Below are positions 37,601 to 48,696 of a stretch of DNA of 64,000 nucleotides, piece after piece. The notes beneath the pieces are model-generated. The model worked only from the letters and a program-made list of their open reading frames with translations, did not search any database and was not told where the DNA came from. Both the position numbers and the translations under genes were made by a program. Position 1 is the stretch's first letter; each line of letters starts with the position of its first letter. The DNA comes from Torreya grandis (Eukaryota > Streptophyta > Pinopsida > Cupressales > Taxaceae): assembly GCA_037957365.1 (NCBI GenBank), contig JARHVA010000157.1, positions 4,536,001 to 4,600,000 on the forward strand. Direction: 5' to 3'.

Positions 37601-40600
37601 AGGGAAGGATTAAGGGAATCATTTTTCTTACTATGGTATGTAAAATTAGGTGGAGTAGAGGGTGGATGATATGGTTAAGGGTTATGAGAACAAATTTGGT
37701 AGGAGGTGGAGTGATATGTGATGCAGTATAAGGTGTGGAGATCATAGGGGTTCCCTAAGGAGACCTAGGAGATTTAGGAGAGATAGGAGGAGTTGAAATT
37801 AAAGTGAAATATGATTTTAAGAACTATAGAAGAATTACCTAAGTAGATAAGGTGAGATGAGGCAAATGAGTCATCATAAAACTACTCTTCCTTTAGCTAG
37901 CCAAGGTAACTGTTGGTTTCTCCATGGTTGTTGATGTCCCCAAGACTTGCTCATATGAGGTTATGAAAGTGGAAGGAATTTGAAGACCAAGAAATCCTCT
38001 TAAATTTTCCTTCTTAAGATGAGGATTTGACTCCCTTTGAATTCCAAATTAATCTTCCTCTTCTTCTATGGCTTTTGCTTCTGGGGATAGAGGTTGGTCT
38101 GGTTATTGAGAGCCTTGTAGTGGAGATGGAGGCTATTACCAAATCCATGAATTTTGAGCTTCCTCCTTTGTGGCCTCTTGATTATATTACAAATCCCATG
38201 AAAATATCATTGATATCTTCTTATCCTTCATCCTTATCCATACCTAGGATTTATTTGAGGAATTGAAGAAAACTTGATCATGGTCATAAGTTTGGTGACC
38301 ATAAGATACATGAACTTTCTTATTTGCCAATATGGTCTTTAGGTAACCTCTTATCATTTTCTTGGGGTCCCATTCCATGAATGGTGTGAGCTATAAATTG
38401 TAAGTTGTCCTAGGTTTACCAACTGATATAAAATGTGACCTAATTACATATTGGTGTTGCCTAATGCTGAAGGGTGTTTTGAAGTAATGGGCCAAGTTTA
38501 TTTGGCCTAATTATTCATCAATGATATTAAAAACTTGATAAGCTATCTATTATTTTAGAATGTGATTAGTAACATGATGAGGTAGCAAAAAAATGGTAGT
38601 CCTATTACTCTCTACTCAAATGATAATCATATCTAGGTACAAATAGTAATCACCTATTTTGGTGAGTGTCCTTGTTATGTTCTCATATAGTTTGGGCTTT
38701 GAGGTGACCTCAATAGATTAGTGTATATGAGGGTATACCTAATTAATTATTATTTTAATATCATTTATGTACCTATGAATAAACATGAATGAGAAATATT
38801 CCTCGATATTGTTCCCTAGATACTCAGTTGATGACCTCCATTCCTAACCATAGGGCTTGTATACAATAGCCATGATCATATATAGTAAATAAGACATCAT
38901 GTAACAATTTACTTCTTTGGTATTCTTGTTAAGGTGGATTATTTTTTATTTCAACCTTGCACTTATAGCATCTCTTAGGGTTACCAATTTTTTAGTGGTT
39001 AAAAATATGTCCAGTAGTGGTACCCATTTGATCTGGACATAAGCAATACACAGGAATCCATACAATCTGTTCAATAGTTCCATTACAATCACAATTCTAG
39101 GTCTAAACTTAATAATGTAATTGGTGGAAATTTCCCCCTTGGGATTTAATATTTGTCCTTTTTAAGCCGTTAATTCAATTTTCCATCCACAATATTCTGT
39201 TCAAGCCACACATTGAATGAGATTTGATTGTAGGTAGTTTTGGGGAGAGGAAGCCTAAGGTACCTTTCAAATGCCCTCCTTGAGATGTATTTAAAAGTGG
39301 TTTGGACCTTTATTCACATGTATAATATCATCTAAAGTGGTTATATTTATGAATAAAACCATTAATATTTCAATACATGGAATTAATTCTAGTTTGACTA
39401 TAGCTTGGTGGAGGCCCTATTTCTTGATTAGGACTAAATCATTAATGTAATATTTGGCTTCAGGGAAGAGTTTATCCTATATGGAGTAGGATTTAATTGA
39501 CTCAATCTCTTCCCAAAGTGTCTAATAGTGAATAAACTTAAAATTCAAAGCACTCTTGTCAAATACTATGTCTCTATATTTTATGGATCCTGTAAATGAG
39601 AATAAGGATGGGGCTAAGGGCTTACCTTATTTTAATGAAGAAGCCAATGTTGTTGCTTAGTCAATGTAACTCCTATGAGGTTTTGGAATATTTCATTTTG
39701 TGCTTGGTGAATGAATAAAACTATGGCTCATTGGATGCTTAAGAAGTTTGAGAACACTTTTGATAAATGATAAGAATAATAATAAAATGAATCTAATGTT
39801 TGCAGATTTTGTATATATCATTGACAGGATTATGCATTGATTATATTTGTGTGCCTTGAATGATAATAATTAATTCTTAACTTTAATTCAAATTTTAATT
39901 TAAATATACCACTCAATTTTGGTGGGTGTCCCTTATTTATTAAGTGGTAGTCTTTCGTTAATTCTTCATGTCTAGTCATCACTTTAAGATAACTGCCCAC
40001 AATTTGGTAACTTGATTATTTTCCATGTTGTTGAACATATTTTATTATGTTTTGTCCTTAATTCCTTGGATAGTGCCATGTGTCATGCTCTCATTAAACT
40101 GACATTTTGAATTTCTTCCCTATGTTTTGGAGGTCTTTTAGCGGTGAGTTAACATGATTAAGTCACATGGCATAATCTTAGAGCACTGGAAGCATGTAAG
40201 CTCAAGACATTACATTGGAATTCCTTTTTGTAAATAACTTTCTATGGTCATGGATCAACATGATCGAGACATGTGGAGTGATCTTAGAAGCTCAGAGACT
40301 CAAGATTTTAAAAAATTAGATTGGCAACCAAAAAATGCTTAACCTACAACCATGTAGATTAATACAAATGTGCCAAGTGTCAGTTTCTTAGAACCCCATA
40401 AACATGAAAGATAATGACATTATATTATATAATGAAGAATCTCCTACATCAATGAGTTAATGTGATCAAGACACATAGAGTGATCTCAAGAGCCTAGAGA
40501 CTTTGGAGCTCAAAAGCTTGGGCATTTGGGGGAGTGTGGAATCATTAAGTTTGTCGATAAACAAGTGAAGTTATTTTAGTTTTATTTTAGAATGAATTTG

Positions 40601-41074
40601 ACATGTGGCTTGTCTATGGAGCTCAGGAGACTTAGGTGGGGCTTAAAATACTTAAAATTTTATGATTATCCATAATTTTGAATTACATGAGAGCAACACA
40701 TGTCATAATTATGTGAAATATTTATTATGGGCCCGATTTGAGGAAATAGATGGTCTTTAAATTTTAATCCTATGATCAACATATACATATTATGACAAGA
40801 AGGATTAGATCCATTATTTTTCAAATCACATAAAAGTAAAAATTATGGACAATCCAAGGTTTGAGATGACTTAAGATATCAATTTAAGCTTTGATTATTA
40901 CAACTTTTATTTGGGAAATGATGTATTTTATAGAAATAACCCTTATGATGAATGTGTGATACTCTATTCATAGATCTTTAGGCTTATAGTTTGATAAGTA
41001 GGGGTTTTTCAATAATGGGTTCCTATTTTTCAAATTTTAAAAATGGTGTGTGTGTGTGTGTGTGTTAGGGCACA
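34686..41074 (-). repeat. E1 5' LTR (6.39 kb)
   Basis: Full-length partner of 13,215-19,591. In element sense it starts at 41,074 (TGTGCCCTAACACACAC) and ends at 34,686 (...ACA). A (GT)10 run near its start (41,046-41,065) is expanded relative to the other LTR, where only four repeats remain. It contains the second copy of the long reading frame. Confidence 0.87.
35740..39648 (-). pseudogene. Long unrecognised reading frame inside the 5' LTR of E1
   Basis: Counterpart of the frame in the 3' LTR; the position equivalent to its ATG is ATT here. Conserved segments in order: HQAIVKLELIPCIEILM (about 39,420-39,370), IAYVQIKWVPLLDI (about 39,040), MMSYLLYMIMAIVYKPYG (about 38,900-38,850), YFSFMFIHRYINDIKIIIN, GQINLAHYFKTPFSIRQHQY (about 38,490), VHVSYGHQTYDHDQVFF (about 38,310-38,260), TQKIYEVVSYFISSLPTIQN (about 37,310-37,250), ASTSSELTQREEISELIVAQ (36,963-36,715 frame), IPKRNPNDPIEYIEDFNNLV (36,711-36,505 frame). 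Here the frame stays open across the spot (about 38,310) where the 3' LTR copy is frameshifted. Stops differ in position between the copies, so both decayed separately from a longer intact frame. Family unknown. Confidence 0.6.
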
Positions 41075-41115
41075 AGAAAATTCACAAAAAGTGTGAACAT
41101 GACACACACCAACAC
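41075..41115. repeat. Right half of the E1 target site
   Basis: AATTCACAAAAAGTGTGAACATGACACACAC-type sequence matching 43,885-43,910 and 46,945-46,980 of the tandem 3.1-kb units and continuing exactly where the left flank (12,770-13,214) breaks off. Confidence 0.65.
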
Positions 41116-42574
41116 CCACATAAATATTATCTTAGGATATGTGGTAAAAGAGAAGAACCATTAAACTCATAAGTATGGGTCCTATAATTTATACCTGTTG
41201 AGGTACCCATGTATAATGATAGAGCAAACAATAATGTGTTTATTGAAGTAAATGACTACTAAATCTTATGAAGCGTCCAAAGGTATGTATCAAAAGTAAC
41301 TTCCATGAATCTAGATGTGTGAACAAGAGTTACTATAAATGCATGCCCCATCTAACTAGAATGCCAGGTAAAATACACCAAAGAGGGTTAGCTTAGAAAA
41401 TTTTCTAAATTTCAATACCATAAAAGAGGGTTTCCTTAAAAACTATTCTAAGTTTGAAACCACCAAATAATATTGGCTCATAAATAATTTTCTAGATTTT
41501 GATACCAACAAAGGATGTTGGCTCGAAAACATTGTTCTAAATTTTGATACCAGCAAAGATGGCTCAGATAATATTATAAATTTTGAAACCAATAAAGATG
41601 GCTCAAAAAATATTTTGAATATTGAAACCAACTTTTGCATATGCATACTATAAAAAAAAACAAAAGTTTAATAGCATGCTCAAACAATGAATAAAGTATT
41701 AACACTACAAAACAAACCCCATAATGTTGAGTAGGGAGTGAAGACAAAGTAGTTAAATGTCTCTAAAAGTGTCAATGTAGTAGGTGTGCAGAAAAAACAA
41801 AAAAAATCTCAAGTGAGAGTGCCCAATATGCCACATGAGGAACTTATTAACTAAAATATGAAAAGGGACTATGACCACACACACACAATCATGAAGGTAT
41901 AAAAATATATAAAACCACCATGGCACTTTATAAATTATATGAGTGCAAAATACATTTGAAAAACCCACTTAGAATTTGTATAAATAATTTAAGAGTGATC
42001 ACCTTCTAAACATGAGGTGGCACATATACTTAGTGTAATCAATGTGATTTATAGTTTACAAAGAAGCCATTCGGCTAAAAAACTCAAAATTTGAGTTAGT
42101 GTTAGAATAAATATATGATACAAATATTAAGCATATGAAAAATATGTACTTTCAAAAAAATAACATGCAAATCTGAGTTACCAATTAGAAGTTATGGCCT
42201 TCATAAGGCCCAAAATACATGAGCTAGTAAGAAAATAGGTAAAGTTCTATGTTTTTTGGTAAACATAGGCTATAAAAATGCAAAAATGACCCCACCACTA
42301 TGTACATATCAAAAAATACACAAGGTTAAAAATAAATCACCCTTCAAGGCTTCTCAAATCAAATGTTATGAGCTTTGGAAGATCAATACTTCAAAAAAGA
42401 GGCTCATAAGGTAAGAGTCTAGCCCTTGGGTGTTAATACACCTAGTGAGCTATCATGCAGTGGAATAGGTTGATGATAAAAGCTATGAATCCTAGTGGTT
42501 AGCCTAGAATGGTCAAATTGTATTCTGCACAATAATTAAGGGCTCTGGTGGGTTTTGAGCGGTGGTGGGCTATC
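41116..42574. other. No gene; contains a minisatellite
   Basis: Apart from the tandem array at 41,385-41,637 I see only AT-rich DNA. The 67- and 71-codon minus-strand frames (41,443-41,646; 41,753-41,968) are chance or array-derived. Confidence 0.5.
41385..41637. repeat. Minisatellite, six units of 39-46 bases
   Basis: Six diverged tandem units, best seen as GGCTCAAAAAATATTTT followed by ...TTTTGAAACCAACAAAGAT. Unit lengths are 45, 41 and 39 bases for the three clearest. On the minus strand part of it encodes a repeated LLVSKF peptide. Confidence 0.8.
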
Positions 42575-45500
42575 ACATGAGTCAAAAGGTGTTGTGACTA
42601 GGGGTCAAGTAGAGGGTTGGGGGTGGATAAAAAATGGTGGAGTTGTAGGATTTTTACACATGGGTGGTGGTGGGGGATCTAGGCCAAGCCACCTAAATAG
42701 TGCCATGGGCACTTTTATACTCCATTTAACACTATGTAGATTTCAAACACACACCATAGATGCCTCATTGCTCCATTTTTCATAAACTAGGACTTTATAG
42801 AAATGTCTCAAAAAGACGATCCAAAAAATATAACTTCATCCCAATTTTTTAATAAAAAATTACAATATTTTTATAAAAAATTACAATATTTTTACAGAAA
42901 ATCCTTTATGCCATAGCTCTTCAAGATTGAACCCTCTTCAAAATTTTGTAAATAAAAACCAATTTGAGTAAAAGAGAGGCCCTCCTACCAGTTTTTAGAT
43001 GTTTTAGATGCAAATAAAAAATTATATTTGATATAGGATGCCCCAAAATTTTATAAAATGGTAGATTTTATTTTGAAATCTAAGTTCTTACAAGATGAAC
43101 TCATGGTGTCTAATTTAGGTGAAACAAAAGCCAAAATTGACTTTCTCTGGCATATTGAATTCAATGGGAATGTTTGATATACACCAAAAACACTCATAAA
43201 TGAAAAATGGTAGAAATATATTCAACAAAAATCTTCCATATTTAGATATAAAATAGGTACATGACTCCAACTAAAGTAATGAACTGGATCTAAATAAATA
43301 AGAGAAGTTTCATGCAAAGAACTTCTCATAGAAGATTGTATAAATCCATAATGGCTATCTATGAAGAATGACTCTAATCCCTCAGATCTAATACCATATT
43401 AAAATAATATATTTCAATTTGATATTATGTAAAGAAACTCTTATCACTAGAATCATATAATAAAATAGAAAGCTTAAGAACTTTAGCATAGACAACATCC
43501 ACATAAAGTATTCAATCAATAAAAAGAGATTCACTAAAAAAAGGACATTGTGATAACTAAACATAGTATAAAATGTATATGTGCAACCAGTAATGGCTCC
43601 ACTTGAATAATATCTCCTAAGAGACTACATCTCCACCAGGTATGGATAGCTAACTCTAAGCTTCATTTCGAACAAGGATATAAAAGTTCCTTATTTAGGA
43701 AAAATAAGAGCTGAGTGAGAGATTATTATTAGTAGAGGGAAAGGTAGGATCATTACCCAAGTTACACCTAACCATTCTCATACATGTAAGGATAGATAAA
43801 AACATTAAATTTATATTAAATAATGTTGTGTACATAATAAATCTCACCTTGGCAACAACACTAGCTAAGGTGGGCCTTATAACAAATGTGAACATGACAC
43901 ACATTGACACTTTTCCTAAATTTTAATGGCCACTTAGATTAATTTATTGAATTTTTTTTGCATGATTTTCTTTGTTTTGCATGCAATTAATTTTTATTTT
44001 GATTTAATCTCCACATGTTCTTTGATACCTTATTTTCCATGCTTCATACCAAACACATGTTTTATGTCCCTGCCTATGTTACCAAGATCTATATCATGTA
44101 TATATTTAGGGAAATGAACCTTGCATGTTCCACTAAAGGGCATGATACTTACACACTACACGTGATTTATTAATTTTATCTTATCTACAATGTGACATTT
44201 ATTATGCTAGTGATTTCATCAATCATACCTTAGACACATAGGAGTAACCCTTTAGTTAACATGTATCAATCACCTGTATAAGGGCATACTATTTTTGTGA
44301 TTTATTGATTATATATTTCTCATTGGGTGTATGATACACTCATTTGCCTATAGATTATATATTTCTTACATCGATGATCTTACTATATGCCATATCATAC
44401 ATCTTATTCACATTGGGCATACTTTTGTTTATGATTTCATTACTATATCTTAGGGCATAGTATTACATCATGGCATACTGCTTGCACCTTATTTATATCC
44501 ACCTTAGGGAATATTATTGCTTGTGCCTTCATTGTTATATCTTGTCCATATTGGGGCATAAAGTTTAATTGAGGAATATCACTTTCCACTCTTTTCCTCC
44601 CTTTGATTATATTTATTTTGAATGGCATATTAGTATTAAGCTATATATTATCATAGAGCTTTGATGATGATATCTTTCTATGGTTATATATCCATGTGTT
44701 ATAATTGTGCTTTATTTATTATTACATCTTATGATTTTATATATATTGTTCACATGGTATGCATAATGATTTTATTTTCAAGTAAATTATATATATGTAC
44801 AACCCTCACCTAAAAAGGGGGAAATATGACCAGCTTATTATATTTTTAGTTACATGATACAATTTTTTTTATAGGTTATATAAGGTTATGATGTTACAAT
44901 ATATTTTGAGGCTATAAGAGGTTTGCTTGTTTAATTAGGAATAACCTATTTTCCCCATAACAAGGTCAATATGAACCATATTTCAGATGTTTCAATCCAT
45001 GGTAGGGTTAGCATGACCCACATTTCATATGTTTCATCCCATGGTAGGGTTAGTAGGACCCATGATAATCAAATATTTTTTTAGAGATGATAACATGATG
45101 TGTATACCATCAGGTGTATTTGTTCCTAATTTTTATTCTTAGTTGTTTTGGTGGTTATATTATTATCAATTTACATGGTCATTGATTTAATTTCAAAGGT
45201 TTTTCTTATGTGTGTAAGTACAACATATATTTTTTAACTAGACATAGAAGTATTGATGATCATTAATAAGCCCTTAGTGAAATTCAAGACATTCATGAAG
45301 ATAGTGAGGAGATAGATTGATTTTTCATGGAACCTCAATGGCAGCCAATATATTCATGAAAATAAAAATGACACAATGTTTTTTTATTTTATATGTTTTA
45401 GGAGTTGGACTATGCTATGAAGTTACCTCTCTCCTTTTGAATTTTAATTCATTATCATATATGGTATTAACTTTGATCATAACTTATAGGTCTTTGATGC

Positions 45501-45671
45501 AAATTATTCATTTATCCCTCCCAAGTGCACTTTTTTTTTAAATTTTAAATGTATACATGCACAAACACACAAATTAAAATGGGGCATTTTTAGACACCTA
45601 AAAATTATCCTATGGCATTATTTAGCATTGAATTACATCGATTTAGCATGTTTATGAGTATGTTTCATATG
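42575..45671. repeat. 3.1-kb tandem repeat, unit 1
   Basis: Direct tandem repeat with 45,672-48,696. The unit begins near ACATGAG...GTTGTGACTAGG and ends GAGTATGTTTCATATG. Relative to unit 2 it has about 150 extra bases (about 43,995-44,145). No protein family was recognised. The 71-codon minus-strand frame 43,695-43,910 is also open in unit 2. The unit could be a solo-LTR-like or other non-coding repeat; its ends are not sharp enough to decide. Confidence 0.8.
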
Positions 45672-48600
45672 ACATGAGCTAGAAGGGGTTGTGACTAGGG
45701 ATCAAGTAGAGGGTTGGAGGTGGATTAATAGTGGTGGAGTTGTAGGCTTTGTACACATGGGTAGTGGTGGGGGATCTAGGTTAAACCATAAAAATAGTGT
45801 CATGGGCACTTTGATACTCCATTTAATATTATGTAGACTTCAAACACACACCATGGATGCCTCATTATTCTATTTTTCATAAACTAGGACTTTATAAAAA
45901 TATCTCAAAGAAATGAATCCAAAAACTATAATTTCAACCCATTTTTTTTAAAATGATTTTTTTTTATAGAAACTCCTTTATGCCATAGCTCTTAATGACT
46001 AAAATGTCTTCACAATCATGTAAATGAAAACTAATTTGAGTGAAACAAATGCCCTCCTACACGTTTTTAGATGCTTAAGATGCAAATAAAACATTAGATT
46101 TGATATAGGATGCCCAAAAATGTAGAAAATTGTAGATTTGATATTGAAATTAAATTTCTTACTAGATGAACTCATGATGTCTGATTCAGGTGAAACAAAA
46201 TCCAACATTGATTTTATTTGGCATGTTGAATGCAATGAGAATATTTCATATACACCAAAAACACTAAAAAATGAAAAATGGTAGAACTAACTTCAATGAA
46301 ACTCTTTCATATGTAGATCTGAAATAGGTACATGAATATAACTAAAGGAATGAATTAGATTTGAAAAAATAAGAGAAGGTTCATGCAAATAACGTCTCAT
46401 ATAAGATTGTATAAATCCACAATGGATATATATGAATAATGACTCTAATTCCTTAGCTTTTTTACTATATTGGATCAATATAGTTTGATTCAATATTAGG
46501 TAAAATTAATCTTATCACTAGAATCATGTAAGGAAAGAGAAAACACAAGAACTTAAACATATACACCATCCAAATAAAGTATTCAAATAATAGAAAGAGA
46601 TTTACTAAGAAAAGGATACTGTGATATCTAAATGTAATATATAATGTATATATGCAACCACTAATTGATTCACTAGAATAATATATCCTTAGAGACTACA
46701 TCTCCACCAGGTATGAATAACTAACTCTAAGCTCTATTCCAAACAAGGATACAAACATTCCTTATTTATGAAAAATAAGAGCCGAGTGGGAGATTATTAT
46801 TAGTAGAAGGAAAGATGGGATCATTTCCCAAGATACACCTAACCCTTATCATACATGTGAGGATAAATACTAACATTAAATGTACATTAAATAATGTTGT
46901 GTACATATTAAATCCCACCTTGGTAGCAACACTAGATAAGGTGGACTTCACAACAAATGTGAACATGACACACACTGACACTTTTCAAAAATTTGAATGG
47001 CCACTTAGATTTGGGTTCTTATTTTTTATTTCCTCCTAGGAGTTTACTTTATTGAATTCTTTTTACATATTTTTCTTTACTTTGCATGCAATTGGTTTTG
47101 ATACTTACACACTACTCATGCACTTTATTAATTATATCTTGTTTATAGTGTATCATTTATTATACTAGTGCTTTCATCAATCATAACTTTCCCACATAGG
47201 ATCAACCATTTAGTACACATGTATCAATCACCTATATAGGGGAATACTATTTTTATGATTTATTAATTATATATTTCTCATTGGGCATATGATACACCCA
47301 TTTAACTATAGATTATATATTTCTTACATTGGTGAAGGATCTTAACATATGCACTTTCATAAATGTTATTCACATTGGGGCATACTATTGTTTATGATTT
47401 CATTACTATATATTAGGGCATATTAATATATCATGGCATACTGCTTATATACTATTTCTATCCACATTAAGGAATATTATTGCTTGTGCCTTCATTATTA
47501 TATCTTGTCCATATTGGCATATAGTTTCACTGAGGCATATAGATTTCCACTCCTTTCCTCCATTTGCTTATATTTATTTTAATATGGAATTTTAGTATTA
47601 AGTTACATGTTATCATAGAGCTTTAATGATGATATCTTTATATGGTTATATATGATGTGTTATAATTGTGTTTTATTGATTGTTACATCTTATGATTTTA
47701 TATACATTGTACACATGATATGCATAATTATTTTATTTTGAAATAAATGATATACATGTACATCCCTCACCTTGGAAGGGGGAAATATGATCAACTTATT
47801 ATATTTTTAGTTACATGATATAATTTTTTTTGAGGTTATAAGAAGTTCTAATGTTATAAGATATTTTGAGGTTACAAGAGGTTTGATTCTTTAGATGGGA
47901 AACACCTAATTTTCCCCATAGCATGGTCAATATGAATAATATTTCAGATGTTTCACCCCATGATAGGGTCAGTAGAACCCATATTTTATATATTTCATCC
48001 CATGGTAGGGTTAGTAGGACCCATGAGAATCAAATATTTTTTCAAAGATGGTACCATCAAGTGTATTGATTCTTAATTTTTATTCTTAGTTGTTTCATTG
48101 TTTATATTATTATTGATTTAAATGATCCTTATTTACTTGTAATGGATTTTATAAGTGTGTAGGTAACCATATATTTTTTCATTATATATAGAATCATTGA
48201 TGATCATTAATAAACCCTTAGTGAAAGTTAAGACATTCATGAAGATATTGAGGGAATATTTTTTTTGTTTTTTTTTTGGGTTGAAAGAGTTGGAATTTGT
48301 TATAAGATACACTAGAGATTTCTGAAATAGACATATGCGCATTGATGATTGTTCACAGAACCTCAATGGCACTCAATATATTCATGAAAATAAAAAAGGA
48401 GATAAATTTTTTTATTTTATAGGTTTCAAGAGTTGAAATATGCTATAAAGTTACCTCTCTACTCCTTTTGACTTTCAATTTATTATTATATCTGGTATTA
48501 ACTTTGAGCATAACTATAGGCTTTTGATGCAACTTATTCATTAAGCCCTCCCTAGTGCACTTATTTATTTTAGTTTAATGTATACATGCACAATCACAAA

Positions 48601-48696
48601 AAATAAATTGGGGCATTTTTAAATACCTAAATTTTTCCTATAGCATTATTTAACATTCAATTACATTAATGTGGCATGCTTATGCGTATGTTTCAT
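45672..48696. repeat. 3.1-kb tandem repeat, unit 2
   Basis: Second copy, directly abutting unit 1. Similarity starts at ACATGAGCTAGAAGGGG and stops at GTATGTTTCATAT near 48,692. It carries its own indels: about 150 bases missing near 47,100 and extra T/G-rich DNA around 48,257-48,350. No gene is recognised. Confidence 0.8.

Larger units (their letters stand above)
13215..41074 (-). mobile_element. E1: Ty3/gypsy LTR retrotransposon with giant LTRs, interrupted by E2
   Basis: Two direct repeats of 6,377 and 6,389 bases bound the element. Both start TG and end CA, and read in element sense as TGTGCCCTAACACACAC at the left end. The minus-strand internal order is gag, protease, archaeal-type RNase H, RT, RNase H, integrase; with E2 (8.1 kb) removed the internal region is about 7.0 kb. 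It is a non-chromoviral gypsy element, since the integrase C-terminus has no chromodomain. In one 81-base stretch near the LTR ends the copies differ at 9 positions, so the insertion is old. About 18 bases inside the 5' LTR (34,650-34,667) the minus strand reads TTGGCACTAGAAGGAGGG, a possible primer-binding site starting TGG; the tRNA is not identified. No clean target duplication or polypurine tract is visible. All genes carry stops and the element is dead. Confidence 0.88.

Noticed and set aside
42555..42785. Gly/Trp-rich 76-codon plus-strand frame, partly repeated at 45,691-45,882
   Set aside because: It lies at the start of the tandem 3.1-kb unit; the Gly/Trp content comes from GGTGGTGGGGG-type sequence, and the two copies differ in frame extent.
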